Below are positions 9,568-16,911 of a DNA stretch of 64,000 bases, piece after piece; position 1 is the stretch's first letter; the number at the start of each line of letters is the position of its first letter. The position numbers and the translations under genes were made by a program. The notes under the pieces were generated by a model, which did no database searches, had not been told where the DNA came from, and worked only from the letters and a program-made list of their open reading frames with translations. Source of the stretch: Amycolatopsis sp. cg9 (lineage in GTDB: Bacteria > Actinomycetota > Actinomycetes > Mycobacteriales > Pseudonocardiaceae); assembly GCF_041346945.1 (NCBI RefSeq), contig NZ_CP166850.1, forward strand, positions 3,286,001-3,350,000, given 5' to 3'.

Positions 9568-10430
9568 ACCACGTGCGCCGAGGCCAGGCCGTGGAACACC
9601 GGGTGGGTCTTCCAGACCACGTCGGTGACTTCGCAGCCGGCGGTGAGCAGCTTCGCCAGCGCTCCCAGCGCGGCCTCGCCCTCGGCCAGCGCGACGGCCG
9701 AACCCGGGCACGCGTGGCGCCCGAGCCCGAACGGCAGGCCGTCGGCCAGCGAGATCGCGACCGGGCCGCCGGCGCCGAAGCGCAGGACGTACCGGGCCGG
9801 GCAGATCGCCGCCACCAGCTCGCGCACGGACTTGGGTCCCGAAGTGGCCAGCGCCAGCCCGGCGCAGGCCAGGAAGTTGAGCGAGTTCTCGTAGGCGGCG
9901 TGCGCGAGCACGACCGGGGTGAACGCCAGCTCGTCCTCGTCCAGCCGCCCGGCCGCGTGCGCGTCCCGCAGCGCCGTCAGCCCGCCGGGCCCGGCCGGGG
10001 CGCGGCCGAGCTGCACCGCGAGCCGGAACGCGGCCGCCTGCCCGGCCCGGTCCGTGCCGCCGAAGACGTCGAGGTTCGCCGTCGTCGCCGCCAGCCGGTC
10101 CAGGAAGCCGTCGTCGAGAGCGATGCCCAGCACCGCCGACGTCACCGCGCCCGCGACCGGCCGCGCGAAGTCGCGCACCAGGTCGAACGCCGGGCCCAGC
10201 CCGGCCACCACGGCCTCGATCCGGGCGAGCACCGGCGCCGGCAGCGGCTCCAGCCCGGCGATGATCTCCCGCAGCACCCCGCGCAGCCGGGTGTGGTCCT
10301 CGCCGTCGCGCAGCAGCACGCTGGGCGAGCCGCCACCCGGATCCGACGTGAGGTCCGGTGAGCGCAGTGCCCGCGCGCTCGCGTCGCGTCCGGTGACGAC
10401 GCCGATCCCGTGCTCTTCGAACTGGTCCAT
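9546..10430 (-). CDS. Compact cytochrome P450-like protein lacking the ExxR motif
   Basis: A 294-residue protein, against about 400 for bacterial P450s. The haem-binding signature FGLGRHACPG with its thiolate Cys is intact near residue 235, and an I-helix-like segment (LAHAAYENSLNFL) is visible. The K-helix ExxR is not: the matching place reads ELVA, and the 50-residue meander before the Cys loop is cut to about 25. The N-terminal substrate-recognition region also looks short. It starts 30 bases from a divergent fatty acyl-AMP ligase, so a substrate bound to the carrier protein encoded next is plausible. It could be a catalytically altered or non-oxidative relative, or a decaying gene; the frame is intact. 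Its end is formed by the repeat at 9529-9567. Confidence 0.75.
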   Translation of the reverse strand: MDQFEEHGIGVVTGRDASARALRSPDLTSDPGGGSPSVLLRDGEDHTRLRGVLREIIAGLEPLPAPVLARIEAVVAGLGPAFDLVRDFARPVAGAVTSAVLGIALDDGFLDRLAATTANLDVFGGTDRAGQAAAFRLAVQLGRAPAGPGGLTALRDAHAAGRLDEDELAFTPVVLAHAAYENSLNFLACAGLALATSGPKSVRELVAAICPARYVLRFGAGGPVAISLADGLPFGLGRHACPGSAVALAEGEAALGALAKLLTAGCEVTDVVWKTHPVFHGLASAHVVVSGKQG

Positions 10431-10460
10431 CGCCCGCCCACGGTAGGGCAGGATGGGGCC

Positions 10461-12038
10461 GTGCCGCCCGCAGCCGTCCCGGACGAGGTCCTGGCCACGC
10501 CGTTCACGGACTACCTGCTCCGCAACGCCGCCGAAGACCGCCCGGCCTTCACGTGCCTGACCTTCCCCGGCCCGGCCGAGCACACGCTGAGCTGGCCCCA
10601 GGTGCTCGCGCGCGTCCGCGGTGTCGCCCGCGAGTTGCGGCGCCACACCCGGCCGGGTGATCGCGTGGCGATCGTCGCCCGCCAGGACCTCGAGTACGTC
10701 GTCGCCTTCCTCGGCACGCTCTACGCGGGGCTCGTCGCGATGCCGCTGTCGGTCCCGACCGGCCGCACCCACGGCGCCCGGATCGAGTCGGCCTTCGCCG
10801 ACGCCCGGCCGTCGGTGTGCCTGACCTCGAAGAACCTGCTGGAGAAGACCGCCTCGCTGGCCGGACGGCCCGACGTCGTGCTCGCGATCGAGGACATCGG
10901 GCCCGACGACGCCGAGCCGCCCGCCGCGGTGGCGATGTCCGACCCGGCCTACCTGCAGTACACGTCGGGCTCGACGCGCCGCCCGGCCGGTGCGGTGATC
11001 TCGCACCGCGCGCTGGTGGCCAGCTGCTGGCAGACCACCCGTTGCTACCACGCCGACGCGTCGACCCCGCTGGCCGGCTGGGTCCCGTTCTTCCACGACA
11101 TGGGGCTGGTCCTGCTCATCGGCACGCCGGTCTTCCTCGGTTCGCGGTCGGTGTTCTTCACGCCGATGGAGTTCGTGCGCGACCCGCTGCGCTGGATCCG
11201 CCTGCTGGCCGAGCACCCGGGTGCGGTGACGGCCGCGCCGAACTTCGCCTTCGACCTGGCCGCCGAGGCGGCGGGGGACCTGGAACCCGTCGACCTCTCG
11301 CACGTGAACTCGGTGCTCAACGGCAGCGAGCCGGTCCGCGCGGCCACCGTCGCGGCGTTCGAGCGGGCGTTCGCGCCGTTCGGGCTGCCGCGCGCGGCGC
11401 ACAAGCCGTGCTACGGGCTGGCCGAGGCCACGGTCTTCGTCACGAGCACCGGTGCCGAGGGCCCGACCGTGTCGACGTCCGGCCTGGTGTCCGCGGGGCG
11501 CCCGTACGGCCAGCGGATCCGCATCGTCGACCAGGGGACCGGTGCGCTCCGAGCGGACGGGGAGGTCGGCGAGATCCAGGTGTCCGGCCCGAACGTCGCC
11601 GACCGCTACTGGGGCCAGGACGGTCCCTTGGCGACCGGCGGCTGGCTGGCCACCGGCGACCTCGGCTTCGTCCGCGAAGGGCTGCTGTACGTCACCGGCC
11701 GGCTCAAGGACCTGATCATCGTCGACGGCCGCAACCACTACCCGCAGGACATCGAAGCCACGGTCGAGGCCGCGCACCCGGCCGTCCGGTCCGGCCGGGT
11801 CGCCGCGTTCGCCGTCCAGGAGGCGGGCGGCGAAGGGGTCGCGGTCGTGGCCGGCTGCACGGCGCCGGACGAATCCGTGGCGAAGGCCGTGCGGCGGGCC
11901 GTCTCGGCGGGGCACGACCTGCCGCTGCGCGCGCTGTGGCTGGTTCCCCCGGGCGCGGTGCCGCGCACCTCCAGCGGCAAGGTGGCCCGGGCCGCGGCCC
12001 GCGACCGCTGGTGGGGCGAGAATGGGCGGCATGGCTGA
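10461..12038 (+). CDS. Fatty acyl-AMP ligase (FAAL-type adenylating enzyme)
   Basis: A 525-residue ANL-superfamily enzyme. YTSGSTRRPAGAVISH is the FAAL form of the AMP-binding P-loop; YGLAEATVFV is the A5 motif, GRLKDLIIVDGRNHYPQDIE the hinge, and SSGKVARA carries the C-terminal catalytic lysine. FAALs activate fatty acids as acyl-adenylates and pass them to an acyl carrier protein instead of CoA. The next gene is a small carrier protein overlapping by 17 bases, which is the expected acceptor. The GTG start at 10461 has AGGA seven bases upstream. The product is unknown, as no polyketide or peptide synthase is seen nearby. Confidence 0.92.
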   Translation: MPPAAVPDEVLATPFTDYLLRNAAEDRPAFTCLTFPGPAEHTLSWPQVLARVRGVARELRRHTRPGDRVAIVARQDLEYVVAFLGTLYAGLVAMPLSVPTGRTHGARIESAFADARPSVCLTSKNLLEKTASLAGRPDVVLAIEDIGPDDAEPPAAVAMSDPAYLQYTSGSTRRPAGAVISHRALVASCWQTTRCYHADASTPLAGWVPFFHDMGLVLLIGTPVFLGSRSVFFTPMEFVRDPLRWIRLLAEHPGAVTAAPNFAFDLAAEAAGDLEPVDLSHVNSVLNGSEPVRAATVAAFERAFAPFGLPRAAHKPCYGLAEATVFVTSTGAEGPTVSTSGLVSAGRPYGQRIRIVDQGTGALRADGEVGEIQVSGPNVADRYWGQDGPLATGGWLATGDLGFVREGLLYVTGRLKDLIIVDGRNHYPQDIEATVEAAHPAVRSGRVAAFAVQEAGGEGVAVVAGCTAPDESVAKAVRRAVSAGHDLPLRALWLVPPGAVPRTSSGKVARAAARDRWWGENGRHG

Positions 12039-12291
12039 CCCGGGTACCTACGTCGACGAGATCAAGCGGACCATCTGCTTCGCGCTCGAGATCCCGCCGG
12101 AGCGGCTGACGGACTCGACGCCGTTCGACGAGCTCGGCATGACGTCCCGGCAGCGGATCCAGCTGCTCGCCCGCGTCGAAGTGACGTACGGCGTTTCGGT
12201 CGACCTCGACGAGCTCGACCGGCTGGTGGACGTCCGCGGCGTCGCCGAGGTGATCTCCGAGGCGGTCGACGCGCAACGCCCGACCGGGTGA
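12022..12291 (+). CDS. Acyl carrier protein
   Basis: An 89-residue four-helix carrier protein. The phosphopantetheine-attachment region reads LGMTSRQRIQLL, so the serine is kept but the usual Asp-Ser-Leu is Thr-Ser-Arg. The following LLARVEVTYGVSV matches helix II/III of carrier domains. It overlaps the acyl-AMP ligase gene, so it almost certainly receives the acyl group from it. The unusual residues around the serine could restrict which phosphopantetheinyl transferase or partner recognises it. An in-frame ATG at 12031 is an alternative start. Confidence 0.85.
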   Translation: MGGMADPGTYVDEIKRTICFALEIPPERLTDSTPFDELGMTSRQRIQLLARVEVTYGVSVDLDELDRLVDVRGVAEVISEAVDAQRPTG

Positions 12292-12434
12292 GGGCAGTTC
12301 GGTTGAAGCCCAGGTAGACCGCGGGACCGACCGCTAGACTCTGTGTGCATCTGCGACGGCACCGAACGGCGGCCGGGCGCGTCACAGTCCGGAAACCCGA
12401 GCCAGGGACTGTGGGATCGAAGGGGGCAGCGACC

Positions 12435-12749
12435 ATGCCAGACGGGTATGCAGCGAGTTCGGAAGCGATGACGCGGGCGCAGATCCGCCTCGCGGACGCC
12501 GCCGACGACCCGGCGGCCGAAGCGAAGAAGGTCGCGCCGACCGAGATCGCCGCCGCCGACTTCGGCCGCGTGCACCAGGAGGGTTTCGGCAAGTACAAGT
12601 CCGGGATCGACGAGATCGGCGCGGGCATGACGGGGCTGTCGAACGCCCTCATGAACCTCGGCAGCGGGATCGGGACGGCCGGCTCCAAGTACACCGCGCA
12701 GGAAGCGAACGCCGGCGCGCAGGCGAACCAGGCCGGGGGTAACCGCTGA
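12435..12749 (+). CDS. EspC-like type VII secretion target protein
   Basis: A 104-residue, Ala/Gly-rich helical protein without a signal peptide. The helix-turn-helix pattern and a Y-T-A-Q-E sequence near the C-terminus match the YxxxD/E export signal, as in the EspC/ESX-excreted family. AGGGGG precedes ATG by eight bases. The stop overlaps the next start (TGATG), so it is coupled to the large downstream protein. I infer that it is a small partner or substrate exported with it, perhaps by the ESX-4-like machine encoded 7 kb upstream. Confidence 0.7.
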   Translation: MPDGYAASSEAMTRAQIRLADAADDPAAEAKKVAPTEIAAADFGRVHQEGFGKYKSGIDEIGAGMTGLSNALMNLGSGIGTAGSKYTAQEANAGAQANQAGGNR

Positions 12750-15256
12750 TGGCTGAATGGGCCGAAATCAAGAAGGTCCTCGACGACCCGAACGTGTCGA
12801 TGGAAGCCAAGTCCAAGCTGATGGAGGAATACAGCGAGGACACGGTCAACTTCAACGACGAAGAAGAAGAGTACGCGAAGAAGTACATCGAAAACTACTC
12901 GGACACCTGGAGCTTCAACGACGACTGGCTCCCGGGTTCGTCCTCCGACGTCGACGAGGCGCTGAAGGAAGCCCAGCAGGAAGCGGCGGCCAAGAACCAG
13001 GAGCACCAGCGCCAGACCGACGAGCGCGACCAGGCGAAGAAGAACCTGGACGGGATCGCACCGCCGACGCTCGGAGCCGGCGCGAAGAGTTCCGACGAGC
13101 AGCTCGACCAAGGCAACGTCGCGGTCGACATGCTCGCGAAGTGGACCGACGAGGTCTGGAACCAGATCAAGGGCGCCGAGAGCGAAAAGAAGAATTCCCA
13201 GACGGACCTCAAGGACAAGTTCCACGAGAACCGCGGGATCCAGTACCAGAAGTTCCTCTCCGACGCCGACGACCTGACGAAGGCGCACAAGGTCGTCGAA
13301 GACGCGCTCGGCAAGAGCGACACCGAGCTCCAGACCCTCTTCGGGGAGTGGAAGGGCAAGGGCGCCAACGCGGCGGAGATCAAGTACGACGAGACGATCA
13401 AGCCGCACGCCAAAGAGCTTTCGCAGCAGATCGACGGCGCGGCGAAGCTGATCCCGCAGACCGTGACGCACGTCTACGACGCCGTCAAGAAGAAGGTCGA
13501 CGAGGTCCTGCAGCTGCACCGCCCGGTGATCGCCGAGGCCGACATCCCGATGGCGAAGGACGTCCTCAAGATCGCCAACGGGGAAACCGAAGAATTCGAC
13601 GACTTCATGAAGGTCGCCGGCTGGATCGACTCGGTCAACGCGAAGAACAACAACCCGTCGAACCTCGCCGAGCGCCTGCAGAACGACGACGGCTGCTTCA
13701 ACGACGAGAACATCACATACGGCCGCCAGGTCACCCGCTACTGGCGCGACGGTGCTTTCTCGAAGGAGTACAAGGGCCTGATCAACGCCTTCGAGGGCTC
13801 CTGCAAGACCGCCAAGGAAACCATCGACCAGCAGTTCGGCGCGCTCGCGCGGTACATGGACGGCTACCGCAACCAGCTGACCGAGGCGAAGAACGAGGGC
13901 AAGCCCGACGACGGCGGCGGCGACAAGGGTGGCAACACCGGTGGCGGCGACAAGGGCGGCAACACCGGCGGTGGCACGGGCGGCGGGACCGGCGGGGGCA
14001 CCGGTGGCGGCACCGGCGGTGGCGGCACGACGCCGTCGGCGACCGAGCCGCCGAAGACCGAGGACCCCGCGAAGCCGGAGGAGGGCAAGAACCCGATCAC
14101 CGGCAAGCCCCTCGAAGTCGACCCGGCGACCGGCGAGCCGTACCCGATCGACCCGAAGACCGGCGAAGCCATCAAGGACATGGACGACACGGACACGGTG
14201 TCGGTCAAGAAGGGCGACAACACGATCGAGATGTCCGAGCCCGACAAGGAGGGCAAGCAGGACATCTCCGTGGACGACGGCCACGGCAACAAGAAGGACT
14301 ACCACCTCGACTGGGGTGACGACGACAAGGCCGAAGCCGGCAAGGACGGCGCCAAGGCCGACGGCAGCTTCGGCCCGCAGGGCAGCCAGCAGGCGGTCAA
14401 GGAGGGGCAGCCCTCGGCTGACGGCAGCTACAAGCCCGGCCCGGACGGCAAGATCCACATCCAGGACGGCAACCTCAAGATCACGGCCGAGCGGCCGGAG
14501 GGCCCCGACGGCCCGACGATCGTGACCGTCGACGACGGCAAGGGCGAGCCGACCACCTACACGCTGGACGAGAAGGACGACCCCAAGGCGGACGACCTCA
14601 AGGCGGACGGCAAGACCGACCCGGCGGGCTCGGACGTCAAGCACGACCCGAAGGCCGAGTCCCCGCTGACGAAGGACCCGGCGCCGCCCAACCCGGACCC
14701 GGGCTTCACGCGCAGCGAAGCGGCCGGTGGCGGGGCGAGCGGGTTCAGCGCCCCGGGCGGTGTCGACGTCAGCGGTGACTTCGGCGGCGGCAGCAGCGTC
14801 GGGGCCGAGCCCGCCGTGGCGACGGCCGACGCGGGCGCGGGTGCCGGCGGCGACGCGACGACGACGGCCGGGGCGAGCGACTTCGGCTCCGCCGTCACCG
14901 GCGGCGGGGCGACGGCGGACTTCGCCGGCGCGGTCTCGCTCGACCCGGGCGCCCAGACGGGCAGCGACGCGTCGATGCCGATGTCCGACGGCGGCGGGCT
15001 GGGCGCGACCCCGGTCGACGCCGGCGCGCACCAGGCCGCGGCGAGCAGCTCGTCCGGCATGAGCGGGATGAGCGGCATGGGCGGGATGATGGGCGGCATG
15101 GGCGGTGCCCCGGGCGGCGGTGGCGGCGGCGACCAGCAGCGCGGGCCCAGCCAGTACCGCATCGAGGGTGGCGTGTTCGAAACGAGCGGCGCGAAGGGCC
15201 GGATCAGCGGCTCGCTCGACGACGAGGGTGACCGTTCGATCCGGTACGACCGGTGA
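12749..15256 (+). CDS. Large putative type VII substrate: helical WXG-containing N-terminus, Gly-rich linker, acidic repeat region, Met/Gly-rich tail
   Basis: An 835-residue protein I cannot assign to a named family. Residues 1 to about 385 are highly charged and helical, with W-K-G near residue 201 in a WXG100-like turn and two cysteines around residues 320-360. A linker of GGNTGGGDKGG-type repeats follows. Residues 430-680 are acidic with TGxPxxxDPxTGxP-like words. The end has Ala/Gly-rich and Met-Gly-rich stretches (SGMSGMSGM) and a final YRIEGGVFETSG module. There is no Sec or Tat signal. Coupling to an EspC-like gene suggests secretion by a type VII route. Confidence 0.75.
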   Translation: MAEWAEIKKVLDDPNVSMEAKSKLMEEYSEDTVNFNDEEEEYAKKYIENYSDTWSFNDDWLPGSSSDVDEALKEAQQEAAAKNQEHQRQTDERDQAKKNLDGIAPPTLGAGAKSSDEQLDQGNVAVDMLAKWTDEVWNQIKGAESEKKNSQTDLKDKFHENRGIQYQKFLSDADDLTKAHKVVEDALGKSDTELQTLFGEWKGKGANAAEIKYDETIKPHAKELSQQIDGAAKLIPQTVTHVYDAVKKKVDEVLQLHRPVIAEADIPMAKDVLKIANGETEEFDDFMKVAGWIDSVNAKNNNPSNLAERLQNDDGCFNDENITYGRQVTRYWRDGAFSKEYKGLINAFEGSCKTAKETIDQQFGALARYMDGYRNQLTEAKNEGKPDDGGGDKGGNTGGGDKGGNTGGGTGGGTGGGTGGGTGGGGTTPSATEPPKTEDPAKPEEGKNPITGKPLEVDPATGEPYPIDPKTGEAIKDMDDTDTVSVKKGDNTIEMSEPDKEGKQDISVDDGHGNKKDYHLDWGDDDKAEAGKDGAKADGSFGPQGSQQAVKEGQPSADGSYKPGPDGKIHIQDGNLKITAERPEGPDGPTIVTVDDGKGEPTTYTLDEKDDPKADDLKADGKTDPAGSDVKHDPKAESPLTKDPAPPNPDPGFTRSEAAGGGASGFSAPGGVDVSGDFGGGSSVGAEPAVATADAGAGAGGDATTTAGASDFGSAVTGGGATADFAGAVSLDPGAQTGSDASMPMSDGGGLGATPVDAGAHQAAASSSSGMSGMSGMGGMMGGMGGAPGGGGGGDQQRGPSQYRIEGGVFETSGAKGRISGSLDDEGDRSIRYDR
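13915..14031 (+). repeat. Gly-rich coding repeat
   Basis: Two 27-bp near-identical direct copies encode GGDKGGNTG, followed by shorter GGCACCGGTGG-type units. Together they form the flexible linker of the 835-residue protein. Copy number is likely to vary between strains. Confidence 0.7.
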
Positions 15257-15275
15257 CGAGGGCTGAGGAGGGCCG

Positions 15276-15743
15276 ATGAGCAGCGCCGAAGACCGGTATC
15301 GCGCGGCGATCTCGACGATGGAGGCCGCGGCGCGGGAGCAGGACGAGCAGCGGGGGCTGCGCGAACGCCGGGTCGCCGAGGCCACCGCGGAGGCGCGCGA
15401 AGGGCTGCAGCGGGAGATGGGTGCCGCGCAGAAGTACGCCGAGCACATGGACGAGCTCAACAAGCGCAAGCAGAGCGCGGGCGGCTGGGCGACGGAGAAG
15501 ACGCTGGCCGACAAGTCCCGCGAGTCGCTGATGGAGTTCGGCGTCCAGGACGAAGAGGCGGACACGGGCTACACGGCGTACCCGACGCCGAGCTACGGGA
15601 CGCCGGCGCCCGCCCCGGCCGCGGTCGCCCCGCGTCCCGAGCCGGTACCGGAACCCGCGGCACCGGAGCCGCCCCGGCGGGGCAGGCACGCCCGGCAGCC
15701 GGACGACGAAGACGATTTCTCCAGCACCAGCTGGCTGGTGTGA
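15276..15743 (+). CDS. Coiled-coil protein with acidic C-terminal tail, type VII substrate operon
   Basis: A 155-residue protein with a charged coiled coil over residues 1-85, then Tyr/Pro-rich sequence, then the acidic tail PDDEDDFSSTSWLV. GAGGAGGG precedes ATG. It follows the 835-residue protein by 19 bases, so it is the third gene of the operon. The tail resembles that of the 115-residue protein in the ESX-4-like locus (DEDEDFSQ). I do not recognise the family; a cytoplasmic escort or anchoring role in secretion is a guess from position and tail. Confidence 0.7.
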   Translation: MSSAEDRYRAAISTMEAAAREQDEQRGLRERRVAEATAEAREGLQREMGAAQKYAEHMDELNKRKQSAGGWATEKTLADKSRESLMEFGVQDEEADTGYTAYPTPSYGTPAPAPAAVAPRPEPVPEPAAPEPPRRGRHARQPDDEDDFSSTSWLV

Positions 15744-15773
15744 GAAAGGGCCCGGCTCCGGCCGGGCCCTTTC
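15744..15773. terminator. Hairpin terminator between converging genes
   Basis: A perfect stem (GAAAGGGCCCGGC and its complement, loop TCC) lies directly after the TGA of the coiled-coil gene and five bases from the end of the minus-strand hydrolase. Confidence 0.8.
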
Positions 15774-15777
15774 CGCG

Positions 15778-16602
15778 TCAGTGCGCGGGTTCTTCCTCGC
15801 GCTCGATGGGGGCGCGCTTGACGTCCGCTTCGAGCAGCGGCCGGTACTTGTCGGTGCCGGTCAGGTGCGTCAGGAAGAAGGCGGTGAACAGCGCGCGGAC
15901 CAGCTGCTGCGTCCCGCGGTGCGGCTTGCCGTGCATGATCAGCTGCGACCAGTGCCTGCCCTCGGTGACGCCCAGGTGCGACGCCTTGCCGAGCAGCCGC
16001 AGCTGGACGTCGTCGCCACCCCAGCCGTTCGCGATGGCTTCGGCGTGCCCGACGGCGGGCGCGACCAGGTCCCCGTCCGCGGCGAGGTGCATCCCGGGCA
16101 CGGTGATGGCCTGAGCGGCCTCGTGCGCCGGCGGCAGCGTCTGGGCGGCGGTGATGGTGGCGACCGCGCGGATCCGCGGGTGCTCGGCCTGGGCGTCCTG
16201 CGCCGCGGCGAGCACGGCGGAGCCACCCCCGGTCGAGTGCCCGGCGAGCCCGAGCTTGGCGGGATCGACGCTGATGCCGTCCGGCCCGAGCCGCACGGTG
16301 GTGACGACGTCGAGGGTGGTCAGCAGATCGGCGGCGAGCAACCGGTGCGACGGCAGCGGCCCCCGTTGCGTGGCCGGCGCGGCGGCGACGATGCCCCAGC
16401 TGGCGAGGTGCCGCAGCAACTGCCGGTACCGATCGGGCGGCTGCAGCCACCCGTGCCCGAAGGCGACGGCGGGGAGACCGAGACCGGCGCGGGGGGTGAA
16501 CACCACACCGGGCAGTCCGACCAGGGCGAGGTTGCCCCGCAGGACCTCGTGCGGACCCGGGTGCGTCAACTCCGCGAGCAGCTGCTTGGGCTTGCTGGCC
16601 AT
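15778..16602 (-). CDS. Alpha/beta hydrolase, dienelactone hydrolase/cutinase-like
   Basis: A 274-residue cytoplasmic-type hydrolase. The nucleophile elbow GHSTGGG is near residue 142; AADGDLVAP supplies the likely acid and KASHLGVTEG the likely His. The overall pattern (GHGW oxyanion region near residue 50) is like the chlorophyllase/PETase-type esterases. The substrate cannot be inferred. It stands alone, converging on the type VII substrate operon and divergent from glmS. Confidence 0.85.
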   Translation of the reverse strand: MASKPKQLLAELTHPGPHEVLRGNLALVGLPGVVFTPRAGLGLPAVAFGHGWLQPPDRYRQLLRHLASWGIVAAAPATQRGPLPSHRLLAADLLTTLDVVTTVRLGPDGISVDPAKLGLAGHSTGGGSAVLAAAQDAQAEHPRIRAVATITAAQTLPPAHEAAQAITVPGMHLAADGDLVAPAVGHAEAIANGWGGDDVQLRLLGKASHLGVTEGRHWSQLIMHGKPHRGTQQLVRALFTAFFLTHLTGTDKYRPLLEADVKRAPIEREEEPAH

Positions 16603-16689
16603 GGCCGAACCCTACTGTGCCCGGTCGCGAGTGGCGCGCCGCCGCCCCGGCAAGCCTCGGGAACGCCGCCGCCCGCTTCGCCCACCTCA

Positions 16690-16776
16690 AGCGCCCCAAT
16701 GTGGCGTTCGGTGCGTCCAGCGCACCCAATGTGGCGTTCGGTGCGTCCAGCGCAACCAACGCCACATTGGGGCGCT
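16690..16776. repeat. A-A-A' intergenic repeat element
   Basis: A perfect 19-bp inverted pair lies at 16690-16708 and 16758-16776 (core CCCCAATGTGGCGTT). A second direct copy of the left arm plus its flank (CCAATGTGGCGTTCGGTGCG) lies between them, 30 bp after the first. It fills much of the 306-bp gap between the hydrolase and glmS and contains no gene. Confidence 0.85.
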
Positions 16777-16895
16777 CGCCCCGGCCGTGCGGCACCCGAG
16801 TGGGTGACCTCGCATTGGTCCGGACCACGGGTAAGCCAATCCGTGCAGGTCAAGAGGCCTTTCCGGACCCAGTCAGCCCGCTGAATGTCCCTCGT

Positions 16896-16911
16896 TAGGC
16901 TGGTGCGCGTG
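16896..16911 (+). promoter_or_regulatory. Candidate leaderless -10 of glmS
   Basis: TAGGCT is followed by seven bases and then the GTG start, the spacing expected if transcription begins at the start codon. No Shine-Dalgarno sequence is present. Confidence 0.5.

Noticed and set aside
12062..15565. A very long open frame on the strand opposite the T7 substrate operon
   Set aside because: It is a consequence of high GC in third positions: no ribosome binding site, Arg/Val/Leu-biased composition and no domain. The plus-strand genes have proper starts, spacing and sequence features.
16690..16776. CRISPR-like spaced repeats
   Set aside because: There are only two direct copies and one inverted copy, no spacer series and no cas genes nearby.
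16777..16908. Possible glmS ribozyme
   Set aside because: The gap holds only about 130 bp after the repeat and the start fits a leaderless transcript; no ribozyme core was recognised, and this riboswitch is typical of Firmicutes.
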